DNA of 64,000 bases from an uncultured Cohaesibacter sp. (GCF_963678225.1 NZ_OY782763.1:496001-560000), one strand, 5' to 3'; positions 46,655 through 55,362 are shown, counted from the stretch's first letter. Numbers and translations: made by a program. The notes: a model not told the origin generated them from the letters alone.

Positions 46655-48479
46655 GACTGGAAAGATGAAAAAACTCGGGCTCTATCTGTTGCGGGGCAGC
46701 ACCGTTGCCGCGAGTCTCGCCGTCGGGGTGATCGCCTTCTTCACCTTTTTGCAGGTGGTTGCCGTTAATGGCATCAATGTGATCGACATTGCTCTCTCCC
46801 TCCTCATTCTGGTCTCCACAATCTGGTTGGCCTGGGGCGGGATGCAGGGCATTATCGGTCTGACCACCTCTGCAAAACGCTCCTCTCGGCATGGAGCCGG
46901 ATGGATCAGTGGCAGAACGGTCGTACTGATGCCGGTCTATAACGAAGACCCGCTCATGTCCTTCACCCGCCTTGCCGCAATGGACAAGTCCATCAAACAG
47001 GCCGGCGCTGACGCCAATATTCATTTTGCGATCCTCTCGGATACGCGCGACAATGACATTGCGCAACAAGAGGAAGACCTGTTTGTGCGACTTGTCGAAG
47101 AATGCAACGGACAAGGGCGTTTCTTCTATCGCCGCAGAGCACAGAATGTTGGCAAGAAGGCTGGCAATGTCGAGGAATTCTTCGAGCAATCGGGTGGCGC
47201 CTATGACTATGCCGTCATTCTGGATGCTGATAGCCTGATGGAAGGGCAGACCATTCTGGAAATGATCCGGCGCATGGAAGCGGAGCCGCGTTTGGGACTT
47301 CTGCAAACCCTGCCCAAGATCATTCGGGCTGAAACCCGTTTCGGGCGGGCAATGCAATTCGCGGCCTCTTTCTATTCCCCCGTCTTTTGCCGCGGTCTCG
47401 CCATGCTGCAAGGCAAAACCGGACCATTCTGGGGGCATAACGCCATTGTGCGTGTGCAAGCCTTCGTCAAGTCCTGCGGCCTGCCAGTCTTGCAAGGTAC
47501 GCCCCCCTTTGGCGGCCATATCATGAGCCATGATTATGTGGAAGCCGCTCTTCTGGCACGCGCTGGCTGGACTGTGCGTGTCGATGACGATCTGGAAGGC
47601 TCCTTTGAGGAAGGCCCCGAGAATGTGATTGACCACGCCAAACGCGACCGACGTTGGTGTCAGGGCAACCTGCAGCATGCCCGCATCATAGCAGCGCCGG
47701 GCCTCAAAGCATGGTCGCGCTTTGTCTTTGCGCAAGGCATCATGGCCTATATCGCGCCCCTATTCTGGCTGGCCTTTTTGCTGGTTTCCATTCTGGCCCC
47801 CTATTTTGACGTTCAGCCCGATTATTTCCCAGAAGCCAACTGGCCGATCCCCTATATCCCGCCCTCAATGACTTTCGAGGCTCTCAGCTTGCTGGTCGGA
47901 ATCTTTGGCCTACTGCTGTTGCCCAAGCTCTTGGTGGCTGTAAAGGCCTCGTTGAACGGACAGGCATACGCATTCGGCGGCATTGGCAAGGTCTTTGTAT
48001 CGACCCTCTTGGAAGTGCTGCTCTCTTCTCTGATCGCACCGATCGTCATGCTCTTTACAACCCGCTCGGTCTATCAGGTCTTGATGGGCAAGGATGGAGG
48101 ATGGCCTACCAACAACCGGGGGGATGGCCAATTGAGCTGGCGCGAAAGCTTTGCGGCATCGAGCTGGGTTTCTCTGGTTGGGCTATGCGGGCTGCTCGTC
48201 GCCTACCAGTTGACGCCTAGCATTCTTTACTGGCTTCTGCCGGTCGCCCTGCCCGTTACATTTGCACCGATCATCCTCTGGTGGAGTTCCCGCGTTGGCG
48301 CAAGCACATGCTTCACCGTTCCTGCGGACAGGATCAATCCGCCAATAGTGGATCTGCATGACGCGCTGGTGGAAAAATGGACATTGGTCAGTCCAAAGGA
48401 GTTGCCCCAAGAAGAAGCCGCAGGAAAAGCACATCAAGACGCGGACAGCCTCAGCCCCGACCTTGTTCCAACCTCCTGA
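46647..48479 (+). CDS. opgH: glucan glucosyltransferase OpgH (main frame, N-terminus in another frame)
   Basis: 610 residues; could start at GTG 46647 or ATG 46665, both poorly supplied with RBS. A family 2 glycosyltransferase in the inner membrane that makes the glucan backbone from UDP-glucose. After two helices the catalytic domain shows RTVVLMPVYNEDP, the metal DADS motif, FWGHNAIVRVQAF, SHDYVEAALLARAGW, and RRWCQGNLQHA. Further helices lie in the last 250 residues. A stop in this frame at 46635 and the N-terminal OpgH-like motif in the upstream fragment suggest a frameshift near 46638-46654. Operon with opgG. Confidence 0.9.
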   Translation: MRETGKMKKLGLYLLRGSTVAASLAVGVIAFFTFLQVVAVNGINVIDIALSLLILVSTIWLAWGGMQGIIGLTTSAKRSSRHGAGWISGRTVVLMPVYNEDPLMSFTRLAAMDKSIKQAGADANIHFAILSDTRDNDIAQQEEDLFVRLVEECNGQGRFFYRRRAQNVGKKAGNVEEFFEQSGGAYDYAVILDADSLMEGQTILEMIRRMEAEPRLGLLQTLPKIIRAETRFGRAMQFAASFYSPVFCRGLAMLQGKTGPFWGHNAIVRVQAFVKSCGLPVLQGTPPFGGHIMSHDYVEAALLARAGWTVRVDDDLEGSFEEGPENVIDHAKRDRRWCQGNLQHARIIAAPGLKAWSRFVFAQGIMAYIAPLFWLAFLLVSILAPYFDVQPDYFPEANWPIPYIPPSMTFEALSLLVGIFGLLLLPKLLVAVKASLNGQAYAFGGIGKVFVSTLLEVLLSSLIAPIVMLFTTRSVYQVLMGKDGGWPTNNRGDGQLSWRESFAASSWVSLVGLCGLLVAYQLTPSILYWLLPVALPVTFAPIILWWSSRVGASTCFTVPADRINPPIVDLHDALVEKWTLVSPKELPQEEAAGKAHQDADSLSPDLVPTS

Positions 48480-48490
48480 GCAAGTTGACC

Positions 48491-48547
48491 CCAAAAACAG
48501 AAATGCGGGATTTGCTAAAACCCAAAAAGGTCCAGCAAATCCCGCAT
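48491..48547 (-). terminator. terminator of the guaB remnant (copy of guaB terminator)
   Basis: Perfect 14-base-pair stem ATGCGGGATTTGCT/AGCAAATCCCGCAT (48503-48547), followed on the minus strand by TTCTGTTTTT. Its stem matches that of the terminator behind intact guaB at 52640-52690, at the same distance from the stop codon. It may also help stop opgH transcription. Confidence 0.8.
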
Positions 48548-48582
48548 CAAACAATCATGTGCCATCAGGCAAAAGCGAGCGG

Positions 48583-48609
48583 TTACACCGTCGTGCCATA
48601 ATTCGGGCT
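48583..48609 (-). pseudogene. remnant of guaB 3' end
   Basis: Minus-strand codons here read SPNYGTTV then TAA, identical in protein to the end of intact guaB (52725-52751), with silent changes and a different stop. The match, 23 of 24 bases over ACCGTCGTGCC(A/G)TAATTCGGGCTT, stops abruptly at the Ser codon. With the matching terminator beyond it, this is a second, truncated guaB 3' end in direct orientation, 4.1 kb from the intact gene and on the other side of the RTX gene. Confidence 0.8.
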
Positions 48610-48980
48610 TATACCGCATTATTTCAAAAAACATAATATTTATAATTATTTAAATACACAAAAGATATCTCTAAGCACCATATAGGCACCGCCTAAATTC
48701 AAACTCGTCCAAAATCTGTCCGTGGTTGAATGCTTTGGGCTGGTGTTGGCGGTTCTGGCTGGTAGGTTCAGCTCATCAGTGTTTGCGATTTAAGCAGCCT
48801 GTGATTGATGTTGCAAGCGGCGCGCTGATAAATTTATGGTTGCACCACTTAATAGTTTCGCGTTAAGTATTTCGTATACCACTTAAGAACCCAGATTTTC
48901 ACAGAAATACATTGCCCAACACATGCAATTTATTCTCATAAAATCACAACTAACTATTTCAAATTTATAAGGTGGAGTTC
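48610..48980. other. AT-rich upstream region of the RTX gene with a GC-richer block
   Basis: 371 bases. The edges are AT-rich; a GC-richer block at about 48718-48850 stands out and resembles worn insertion-sequence DNA, though no transposase was recognised. CTAAGCACC at 48671-48679 recurs on the other side of the RTX gene. The block ACCACTTAA occurs twice (about 48845 and 48879). The RTX promoter should lie at the right end. Confidence 0.4.
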
Positions 48981-51900
48981 ATGGCTGTGCTTCAAGAAGA
49001 CTATCTAACCATTATTGACGGAGATTCTGGAAATGACTTTTTAGTAGGCCATTCTAGAGAATGGATTTTTGGCAGAGATGGCATCGACAAGCTAACGCTT
49101 TACGCATGGTCTACGCCCGACATTCGATTTACATTTGAACAAGGAGAAAGTAATTTTCTTGACCTTTCAGATGGAACAAAAATTGATAGTATTGAATATT
49201 TAACAGAATTTTGGGGTGGGCCTGAAACCGACAACATAACATATAAATTTAATTATCCCTTATTCATCGAAGACTATGTTGAATACTATAACGTCCATGG
49301 CGGCGATGGGTTCGACTCTGTTTCAATAGATCTCTCCAACGACAACTCATCACATGACATAAGCTATTATTTAAGTCCCAACGATCCCGATTATTATAGC
49401 TTCAGCATCGATTTTGAAAGTGGCAACTACATCACTGCTGAAAATTTTGAAGAGGCCTCCATAACAACAGGCAGTGGAGACGATATTTTCTCAATCAAAA
49501 CTGGAATTTCAACGTTCCCTCTTCTGGACACAGGCGCAGGCTTTGACACCCTGAATCTGGATAGCACACAGTTTAAATCAGATTTAAAGCTGACCTTCAT
49601 ACAAGGATCCTACAACGCAATTTCCCTTGCCGATGGAAGCACTATAAAGGGTTTTGAAAATCTCGAAGAATTCAAAGGCGGCAGCGGCAACGATGATATT
49701 ACTTTCGTGTTTAACCCTACTTGCATGGACGACAACTTCCCAAGTCAGCTAGATTACGGCGTAAACCACGGACTGCGTTTATTTGGCGGTGAAGGCGAAG
49801 ATTCTGTAACGTTGGACTTTTCTAAATCTTCTAACGCGATCAATACTGATATTTGGAATTCTCATGCTCTAGTGTATCAAAACAGTCTTTATGAAATTTC
49901 AGCATATGCAGAGCTCACCTCTTTTATCGGCAGCAAAGATAACGATGAGTTTCGGATTGGCGTAGAAGTAAAAACACCTTTGATTGATGGTGGCAAAGGC
50001 TATGACACTGTGCAACTAGATAAGGACGATGCTAGCTCTGCTTTCAACATCACATTAGTTGAAGGAGAAGAAAACTCCTTATTACTTTCAGACGGCACCC
50101 AGATAGAAAGCATAGAGCGCATAAATGTTTTTTATGGAGGAAGCGGTGATGACTCTCTTACATACGTTTTTGATCAAGAGGCTCTCGCTTCCGGCAAACC
50201 AGGTTCTTCCGCTTCGTCATATCATTTCGATGGAAAAGAAGGCGAAGATTCTGTCGTTCTAGATTTTTCGAAAACAAGCTTTGATTTGAACCATAATGTT
50301 TGGCCCAACGACTTAAATTCTTATTCTACAAGTGGTCACATGCAACCAATCATGGGACGATTTGAGAGTGTCAGCATCATTTCCGGAAGCGGAGATGACT
50401 TCTTTGATATTGATAGTGAAGTAAGAACACCAAAAATTGACGGAGGAGCAGGATTTGATATTTTAAGAATTGATCTGTCGAATAAAACAGAAAATATTAA
50501 TTTTACTTTCAATCAAGGCCTGGGAAGCAGATTCTCAATTGGCAATAATATAGATATTCAAAATATAGAGAATATCCATCACATCGATTTCGGAAGCGGA
50601 AATGATAAAATTTCCTATATTTTCGACGAGAAAGCAATTGATATAGTATCTTCAGACAGTATTCAGGGCTTCATTCAGATTCAAAACCCCAACGGTGCAA
50701 TATTTGGTTTCTCAGGCGGAGCTGGCGTTGATACGATAACCCTTGATTTTTCTAATCTAACCGATGGACTTGCTGGCAGATTATCACAAAAGACTATTGC
50801 TGTATCAACTAGTAAGCAAACGCTCGCTTTCGGAGATCAAATTGAACAAGTCAATCTTTTGGGCGGAAGCGGAGACGATAATTTCGTAGGAGGAAACCGC
50901 ATCGATACGCTTAACGGCGGCGAAGGAAACGATAGACTACTCGGAAACGCCGGAAATGACTTCTTGATAGGCGGTGAAGGAAATGACATCCTCAATGGGG
51001 GTCTCGGAGAAGACACGATGCAAGGTAACCAGGGAGATGACACCTATGTTGTCAACCACTCCGAGGACAAGATCGTTGAGTTAGCAAACCAAGGCATAGA
51101 TCTCGTCAAGAGCTCAGTCAGCTTCAATCTCAAAGCCAATAGTCAGCATATCGAGAACCTTACCCTAACAGGCAAGATTGCAATTGATGGCGTCGGCAAT
51201 ATGCAAGACAATATCATGAAGGGCAATACGGCAAATAACATGCTCAATGGCCTCAACGGCGACGACACTCTGTTTGGAAATGCCGGAAATGACACTCTAA
51301 ATGGTGGATATGGTGATGACAGGTTGTATGCTGGAATTGGCAATGACACTGTCTATGGCGGGAATGGAGACGACATCATTTTTGGAGGAGATGGCGCCGA
51401 CCAGCTGAATGGGGCCGATGGGAACGACCAACTGTACGGCTCTGCCGGGCTTGATATTCTCTTCGGAAGAACAGGAGATGACAAGCTAAACGGTGGTTTG
51501 GGAGCCGACAAAATGTACGGCAACAAAGGAGATGATATTTACTTCGTCAACGTTTCAAATGACAAGATAGTCGAGTTTGCCAACCAAGGAATAGATCTCG
51601 TCAAGAGCTCAGCTAGCTTCAATCTCAAAGCCAATAGTCAGCATATCGAGAACCTTACCCTTACGGGCAAAACTGCAATTGATGGCATCGGCAATATGCA
51701 AGACAATACCATGAAAGGCAACATAGCCATCAACGTGCTTAGTGGCCTCAATGGCAACGATGAGCTGTTCGGATATGGCGGCAGTGACACGCTTAAGGGA
51801 GGGGCAGGAAATGACATTCTGCATGGCAACAATGGTCACGACAAGCTCTTCGGAAATGGTGGGGCTGATAGCCTTTTAGGCGGGCTGGGCAACGATGTAT

Positions 51901-52334
51901 TGTTTGGAGAAAATGGGAATGATCGCCTGATAGGAAACGCGGGCTTCGATAAGCTTTATGGAGGATCCGGGGCGGACAGATTTGTTGGGGGATTAGGCAG
52001 AGATCTCATGTTTGCCGGAAATGACAGGGCTAAGGACGTTTTTGTCTTCAACAGCATAAGTGATAGTAAAGCCGGAGCAATTCACGACAAAATTCATCTA
52101 TTCGATAGTGGCGAGGACGTGATTGATCTATCAGCAATAGACGCCAACACAAAAGCGCCAAACGGTCAAAGTTTTGAATTCTCCGGAGCGAGTGCTGCGG
52201 CAAACTCAGTCTGGTATGAAAACCATGGTGCTGATTTAATGATCTTTGCTGACACCAATGGAGATGCAGTAGCTGACTTTGAAGTTCAGATGGTGAATGT
52301 TGGTACCGTGGTTGAAACGGATTTTAATCTATAG
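48981..52334 (+). CDS. large RTX repeat protein, type I secretion substrate
   Basis: 1117 residues from ATG 48981 behind AAGGTGGAG (a GTG nine bases upstream is in frame). No N-terminal signal peptide. Residues ~15-630 are four divergent modules of about 152 residues, each with DGGxGFDTLxLD, a strand-rich part ending GSGDDxITYVF, and EDSVTLDFS. From ~635 to ~1020 are two blocks of calcium-binding nonapeptide repeats (GGxGNDxLxGNAGND), split by near-identical FANQGIDLVKSS...ENLTLTGK segments. The C-terminus (FVFNSISDS...DKIHLFDSGEDVIDLSAID ... DFNL) resembles serralysin-type secretion ends. Codon use is AT-rich, unlike neighbours. No type I exporter is adjacent. Role unknown: adhesin, matrix or toxin-like. 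Confidence 0.9.
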   Translation: MAVLQEDYLTIIDGDSGNDFLVGHSREWIFGRDGIDKLTLYAWSTPDIRFTFEQGESNFLDLSDGTKIDSIEYLTEFWGGPETDNITYKFNYPLFIEDYVEYYNVHGGDGFDSVSIDLSNDNSSHDISYYLSPNDPDYYSFSIDFESGNYITAENFEEASITTGSGDDIFSIKTGISTFPLLDTGAGFDTLNLDSTQFKSDLKLTFIQGSYNAISLADGSTIKGFENLEEFKGGSGNDDITFVFNPTCMDDNFPSQLDYGVNHGLRLFGGEGEDSVTLDFSKSSNAINTDIWNSHALVYQNSLYEISAYAELTSFIGSKDNDEFRIGVEVKTPLIDGGKGYDTVQLDKDDASSAFNITLVEGEENSLLLSDGTQIESIERINVFYGGSGDDSLTYVFDQEALASGKPGSSASSYHFDGKEGEDSVVLDFSKTSFDLNHNVWPNDLNSYSTSGHMQPIMGRFESVSIISGSGDDFFDIDSEVRTPKIDGGAGFDILRIDLSNKTENINFTFNQGLGSRFSIGNNIDIQNIENIHHIDFGSGNDKISYIFDEKAIDIVSSDSIQGFIQIQNPNGAIFGFSGGAGVDTITLDFSNLTDGLAGRLSQKTIAVSTSKQTLAFGDQIEQVNLLGGSGDDNFVGGNRIDTLNGGEGNDRLLGNAGNDFLIGGEGNDILNGGLGEDTMQGNQGDDTYVVNHSEDKIVELANQGIDLVKSSVSFNLKANSQHIENLTLTGKIAIDGVGNMQDNIMKGNTANNMLNGLNGDDTLFGNAGNDTLNGGYGDDRLYAGIGNDTVYGGNGDDIIFGGDGADQLNGADGNDQLYGSAGLDILFGRTGDDKLNGGLGADKMYGNKGDDIYFVNVSNDKIVEFANQGIDLVKSSASFNLKANSQHIENLTLTGKTAIDGIGNMQDNTMKGNIAINVLSGLNGNDELFGYGGSDTLKGGAGNDILHGNNGHDKLFGNGGADSLLGGLGNDVLFGENGNDRLIGNAGFDKLYGGSGADRFVGGLGRDLMFAGNDRAKDVFVFNSISDSKAGAIHDKIHLFDSGEDVIDLSAIDANTKAPNGQSFEFSGASAAANSVWYENHGADLMIFADTNGDAVADFEVQMVNVGTVVETDFNL
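51061..51260 (+). repeat. intragenic duplication in the RTX gene, copy 1
   Basis: About 200 bases nearly identical at DNA level to 51556-51755, 495 bases away. Encodes the linker that begins near KIVELANQGIDLVKSS and runs past NLTLTGK and GNMQDN. High DNA identity against the divergent rest of the gene points to recent duplication or gene conversion. Confidence 0.85.
51556..51755 (+). repeat. intragenic duplication in the RTX gene, copy 2
   Basis: Second copy of the 51061-51260 block, offset exactly 495 bases (165 codons) so the reading frame is kept. Encodes KIVEFANQGIDLVKSS through NLTLTGK and GNMQDN. Confidence 0.85.
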
Positions 52335-52353
52335 ATTGGTCCTAGTGTAAAAT

Positions 52354-52392
52354 AGAAGCCCGCCAGATTTCTCCAGCGGGCATCTTTCTTTA
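52354..52392 (+). terminator. intrinsic terminator of the RTX gene
   Basis: Stem GCCCGC/GCGGGC with a 12-base loop followed by ATCTTTCTTT, 24 bases past the RTX stop. Confidence 0.65.
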
Positions 52393-52639
52393 GATCTTCC
52401 TAGGTGGGAAGCTGGGCGGTTTCGGGTCATCTCGCCTGTAATGCTCTAAAGGGCTTTGAGACATCCATGTTTCAATTATAGCCTCTCACGAAGAATTTCG
52501 TAAGGAGCTTTCCCTAATATTTGACGGACTTGGCAAAGGAATTTGTTAAGCGTACAGTCATACGGCAACCCCAGATTAAGCACCTAAGCACCACCCCCTA
52601 GCACGCCCGCAAAAACTAAGCACCCCCTAAGCACTCCAC
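52393..52639. other. gene-free stretch between the RTX and guaB terminators
   Basis: No open frame or RNA gene recognised. The right half holds the TAAGCACC repeats. Together with the flanking terminators it makes up the 390-base gap between the RTX gene and guaB. Confidence 0.4.
52576..52634. repeat. short TAAGCACC direct repeats
   Basis: The 8-mer TAAGCACC, or TAAGCAC, occurs four times (52577, 52585, 52617 and 52628) in 59 bases, with a degenerate TAGCACG between. CTAAGCACC also occurs once left of the RTX gene at 48671. Possible edge repeats of the AT-rich insertion. Confidence 0.5.
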
Positions 52640-52690
52640 ATAAAAATAATGCGGGATTTACAGAAACCACAAGGAACTGCAAATCCCGCA
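52640..52690 (-). terminator. intrinsic terminator of guaB
   Basis: Stem TGCGGGATTT(A)CA/TG(C)AAATCCCGCA followed on the minus strand by TTATTTTTA, 35 bases past the guaB stop. It is a sister of the terminator at 48491-48547. Confidence 0.8.
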
Positions 52691-52724
52691 CAAATCAGCC
52701 ATTTTCTACTAGTCTATATAAGCG

Positions 52725-54227
52725 TCAAACCGTCGTGCCGTAATTCGGGCTTTCACGAGTGATCGTGACGTCATGCGCGTGACTTTCGCGCAAGGAGGCC
52801 GAAGAGATACGAACGAATTTCGCACGGTTGCGGAATTCTTCCAGATTAGCAGAGCCCGTATAGCCCATGGCAGCCTTCAGGCCACCGGCGAGCTGATGCA
52901 ACACAGCCGAAGCGGACCCTTTGTAAGGCACCTGACCTTCAACCCCTTCAGGAACCAGCTTCAGGGTATCACGCACTTCCGCCTGGAAGTAGCGGTCAGC
53001 CGAGCCGCGCGCCATGGCCCCGACAGAGCCCATACCGCGGTAGGATTTGAAGGAACGACCCTGATAGAGATAAACTTCTCCGGGGCTTTCGTCCGTACCA
53101 GCCAGAAGCGAACCGGCCATAGCAACCTGAGCACCACCGGCCAGAGCCTTGGCGAAGTCACCGGAGAATTTGATGCCACCATCAGCGATGGTCGGAATGC
53201 CCTGCTCGGCCGCTGCCGTTGAACAGTCCATGACAGCGGTCAACTGAGGCACGCCAACACCAGCAACAATACGGGTCGTACAGATCGAGCCCGGCCCGAT
53301 ACCAACCTTGACCGCATCCGCACCGGCATCAATCAATGCCTTGGTGGCATCAGCAGTGGCCACGTTGCCTGCGATCAGCTGCACATTGTTGGTCTCTTTC
53401 TTGATGCGGGTCACAGCATCAAGCACGCCCTGACTATGCCCATGCGCGGTATCGATGACCAATGCATCCACTTCAGCATCGATCAGCGCCATGGCGCGTT
53501 CAAAGCCGTCATCGCCAACAGAACAGGCAGCAGCAGCGCGAAGACGGCCCTGCGCATCTTTACAGGCGTTGGGGTTGAGTCGGGACTTCTCGATATCCTT
53601 CACGGTGATCAGACCAACGCAATGGAATTTGTCATCGACAACAAGCAGTTTCTCAATGCGGTGCTGATGCAGCAGACGCTTGGCTTCTTCCTGGCTGACC
53701 TGTTCAGTCACGGTTACCAGATTGTCGCGAGTCATCAGCTCGTAAACACGCTGCTCCGGATCAGAAGCAAAGCGCAAATCGCGGTGGGTCAGAATGCCGA
53801 CGAGACGCCCGCCCTTCGAGCCGCTTTCCTTGCTGCCTTCAACAACAGGCACACCTGAGAAACCGTATTTCTTGGTCAGGGCCTTGGCTTCAGCCACGGT
53901 ATAGTCTGGCGTTATGGTCAACGGGTTGACGACCATGCCGCTTTCGAATTTCTTCACCTGGCGGACCTGCTCGGCCTGTTCTTCGTTGGTGAAGTTCTTA
54001 TGAATAACACCCATGCCGCCAGCCTGCGCCATAGCGATTGCCATTTTTGCTTCTGTCACGGTGTCCATGGCCGAAGAAAGCAACGGCAGATTAAGCTCGA
54101 TTTCTTTGGTCAGATTGGTGGTGATGGTAACCTGACCGGGCATGACGACCGAATGATCTGGCTGAAGCAGAACATCGTCAAAGGTCAAAGCCTCTTGTCC
54201 GGTGGAAGGATGAATGATGGTGGCCAT
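52725..54227 (-). CDS. guaB: inosine-5'-monophosphate dehydrogenase
   Basis: 500 residues from ATG 54227 behind AGGAGAG; an upstream start at 54254 is weaker. Oxidises IMP to XMP with NAD+, the rate-limiting step to GMP. The TIM barrel opens with [14 protein letters not shown] and holds the catalytic loop [12 protein letters not shown]; two CBS domains are inserted (about residues 95-215). The flap carries [10 protein letters not shown]. It is intact and ends SPNYGTTV; a truncated copy of this end lies at 48583-48609. Confidence 0.97.
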   Translation of the reverse strand: MATIIHPSTGQEALTFDDVLLQPDHSVVMPGQVTITTNLTKEIELNLPLLSSAMDTVTEAKMAIAMAQAGGMGVIHKNFTNEEQAEQVRQVKKFESGMVVNPLTITPDYTVAEAKALTKKYGFSGVPVVEGSKESGSKGGRLVGILTHRDLRFASDPEQRVYELMTRDNLVTVTEQVSQEEAKRLLHQHRIEKLLVVDDKFHCVGLITVKDIEKSRLNPNACKDAQGRLRAAAACSVGDDGFERAMALIDAEVDALVIDTAHGHSQGVLDAVTRIKKETNNVQLIAGNVATADATKALIDAGADAVKVGIGPGSICTTRIVAGVGVPQLTAVMDCSTAAAEQGIPTIADGGIKFSGDFAKALAGGAQVAMAGSLLAGTDESPGEVYLYQGRSFKSYRGMGSVGAMARGSADRYFQAEVRDTLKLVPEGVEGQVPYKGSASAVLHQLAGGLKAAMGYTGSANLEEFRNRAKFVRISSASLRESHAHDVTITRESPNYGTTV

Positions 54228-54737
54228 GCCAACTCTCCTCTGAGTTTGGTCCACGCCACTTCATGGAAGCGTGAACGCGGTGCCAAAAGGATAAACGCCT
54301 CTGCCTTGCCCGCAAAAAAGCCACGAGCCTGAACACTTCAGACAGAAACAAAAGGATAGAAGTTGACGCTGGTCACTACCATGGTTGAAGGGACTTGCAT
54401 AGAAGAAAAATTGTCCCTCAGCAGCTTTTTGCAGGTCCCAAAGCAATTGCGCAATAATTACAATGATTACGCCCCCTATTTTTGCCTAAAAAAACACACC
54501 ACCACCCAGAATTGTCAATTTTTATTCTACCGCTTGCCAGCCTCGAAGCCAAATTCCCTGATGCAACAAAGGATTGAACTAAGGGAAAATACGTGAGGCA
54601 TTTTAGCACAGGCCCAAATGATTTTTATCAAGTAAAAGAAACATATAGATCGAGACAATGATCACGCATGGCACATGAGGCGCCATAGTTTGCCCATTCA
54701 TTTGCAAGCAAGTAAAATCACCCAGAGGAGACACCCA
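54228..54737. other. divergent intergenic region, guaB / ubiT
   Basis: 510 bases without a convincing gene; a 77-codon plus frame (54363-54596) was rejected. The right part holds a near-consensus FNR/FixK box at 54618-54631 and a possible -10 element. A clear AGAGGAGA ribosome binding site ends it. Confidence 0.5.
54618..54631. promoter_or_regulatory. FNR/FixK-type box upstream of ubiTUV
   Basis: ATGAT-TTTT-ATCAA matches the TTGAT-N4-ATCAA consensus at nine of ten fixed bases. A GACAAT hexamer at 54654-54659 could be the -10 element, which would put the box centre near -41.5, the usual position for activation. UbiTUV work without oxygen, so control by FNR or FixK is expected. Confidence 0.75.
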
Positions 54738-55328
54738 ATGTCAAACGGAACAGTGCGCAGTTTTCCGCCAATCGTCGCACGCTTCACGCGCTATCTACCT
54801 CTTCTGCCTCTGGAACGCCTCATCGCCGAGGTCGCAAACCGAGTCGCCGGTCAGCATCCTGAATTTTTCGACCGGCTCGATGACTATGCGAAAAAGTCCT
54901 TTGTAATCGTGCCCACCGATCTCGACTGGGGCGCCTGCATGACCTTTCATAACGAAAAGGTACAGCTGCGCCTCTCCCGATCGTTGAAAAGCTTTCCCAA
55001 CCGGGATGTTACGGTCACAGCTCCCTTCCTGTCGCTTGTCAGCCTGCTTGACGGTGAAGAAGATGGCGACGCCCTCTTCTTTTCGCGTGATTTGACCATT
55101 GAAGGTGACACCGAAGCCGTGCTCGCCCTGCGCAATGCGCTTGACGATGCGGAAATCGACTTCGTGCATGAGTGCTCCGCCATCGCCGGGCCATTGAGCC
55201 GCCCGCTGGAATCGGGTGGCAAGCGCTTTATCGAAGCTCTCAAGAAGAGCGCCTTCATGCGCGGTCCCCAAGAGGAAACCACAAGCCACCCCACAATGGA
55301 TGGCATGCCAGGCCCATATCCGACCTGA
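54738..55328 (+). CDS. ubiT: ubiquinone biosynthesis accessory factor UbiT (SCP2 domain)
   Basis: 196 residues from ATG 54738 behind AGAGGAGA; the frame extends to 54675 without RBS. It carries an SCP2 sterol-carrier-like lipid-binding domain (YAKKSFVIVPTDLDWGACMTF ... SLKSFPNRDVTVTAPFLSLVSLLDGEEDGDALFFSRDLTIEGDTEAVL). UbiT binds ubiquinone precursors and with UbiU-UbiV makes ubiquinone without oxygen. It heads the three-gene unit ubiT-ubiU-ubiV, controlled by a probable FNR/FixK box. Confidence 0.88.
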   Translation: MSNGTVRSFPPIVARFTRYLPLLPLERLIAEVANRVAGQHPEFFDRLDDYAKKSFVIVPTDLDWGACMTFHNEKVQLRLSRSLKSFPNRDVTVTAPFLSLVSLLDGEEDGDALFFSRDLTIEGDTEAVLALRNALDDAEIDFVHECSAIAGPLSRPLESGGKRFIEALKKSAFMRGPQEETTSHPTMDGMPGPYPT

Positions 55329-55362
55329 TCGAACCACCCAGCAAGCTTTGGAATAGAAACCT

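Noticed and set aside
46605-47735. 376-codon minus frame opposite opgH
   Set aside because: Fully inside opgH, whose catalytic motifs are plain on the other strand; no RBS or family pattern.
50860-51960. Regular DNA repeats that could suggest a repeat array or CRISPR
   Set aside because: The periodicity is codon-level, from calcium-binding nonapeptides; no constant repeat with unique spacers is present.
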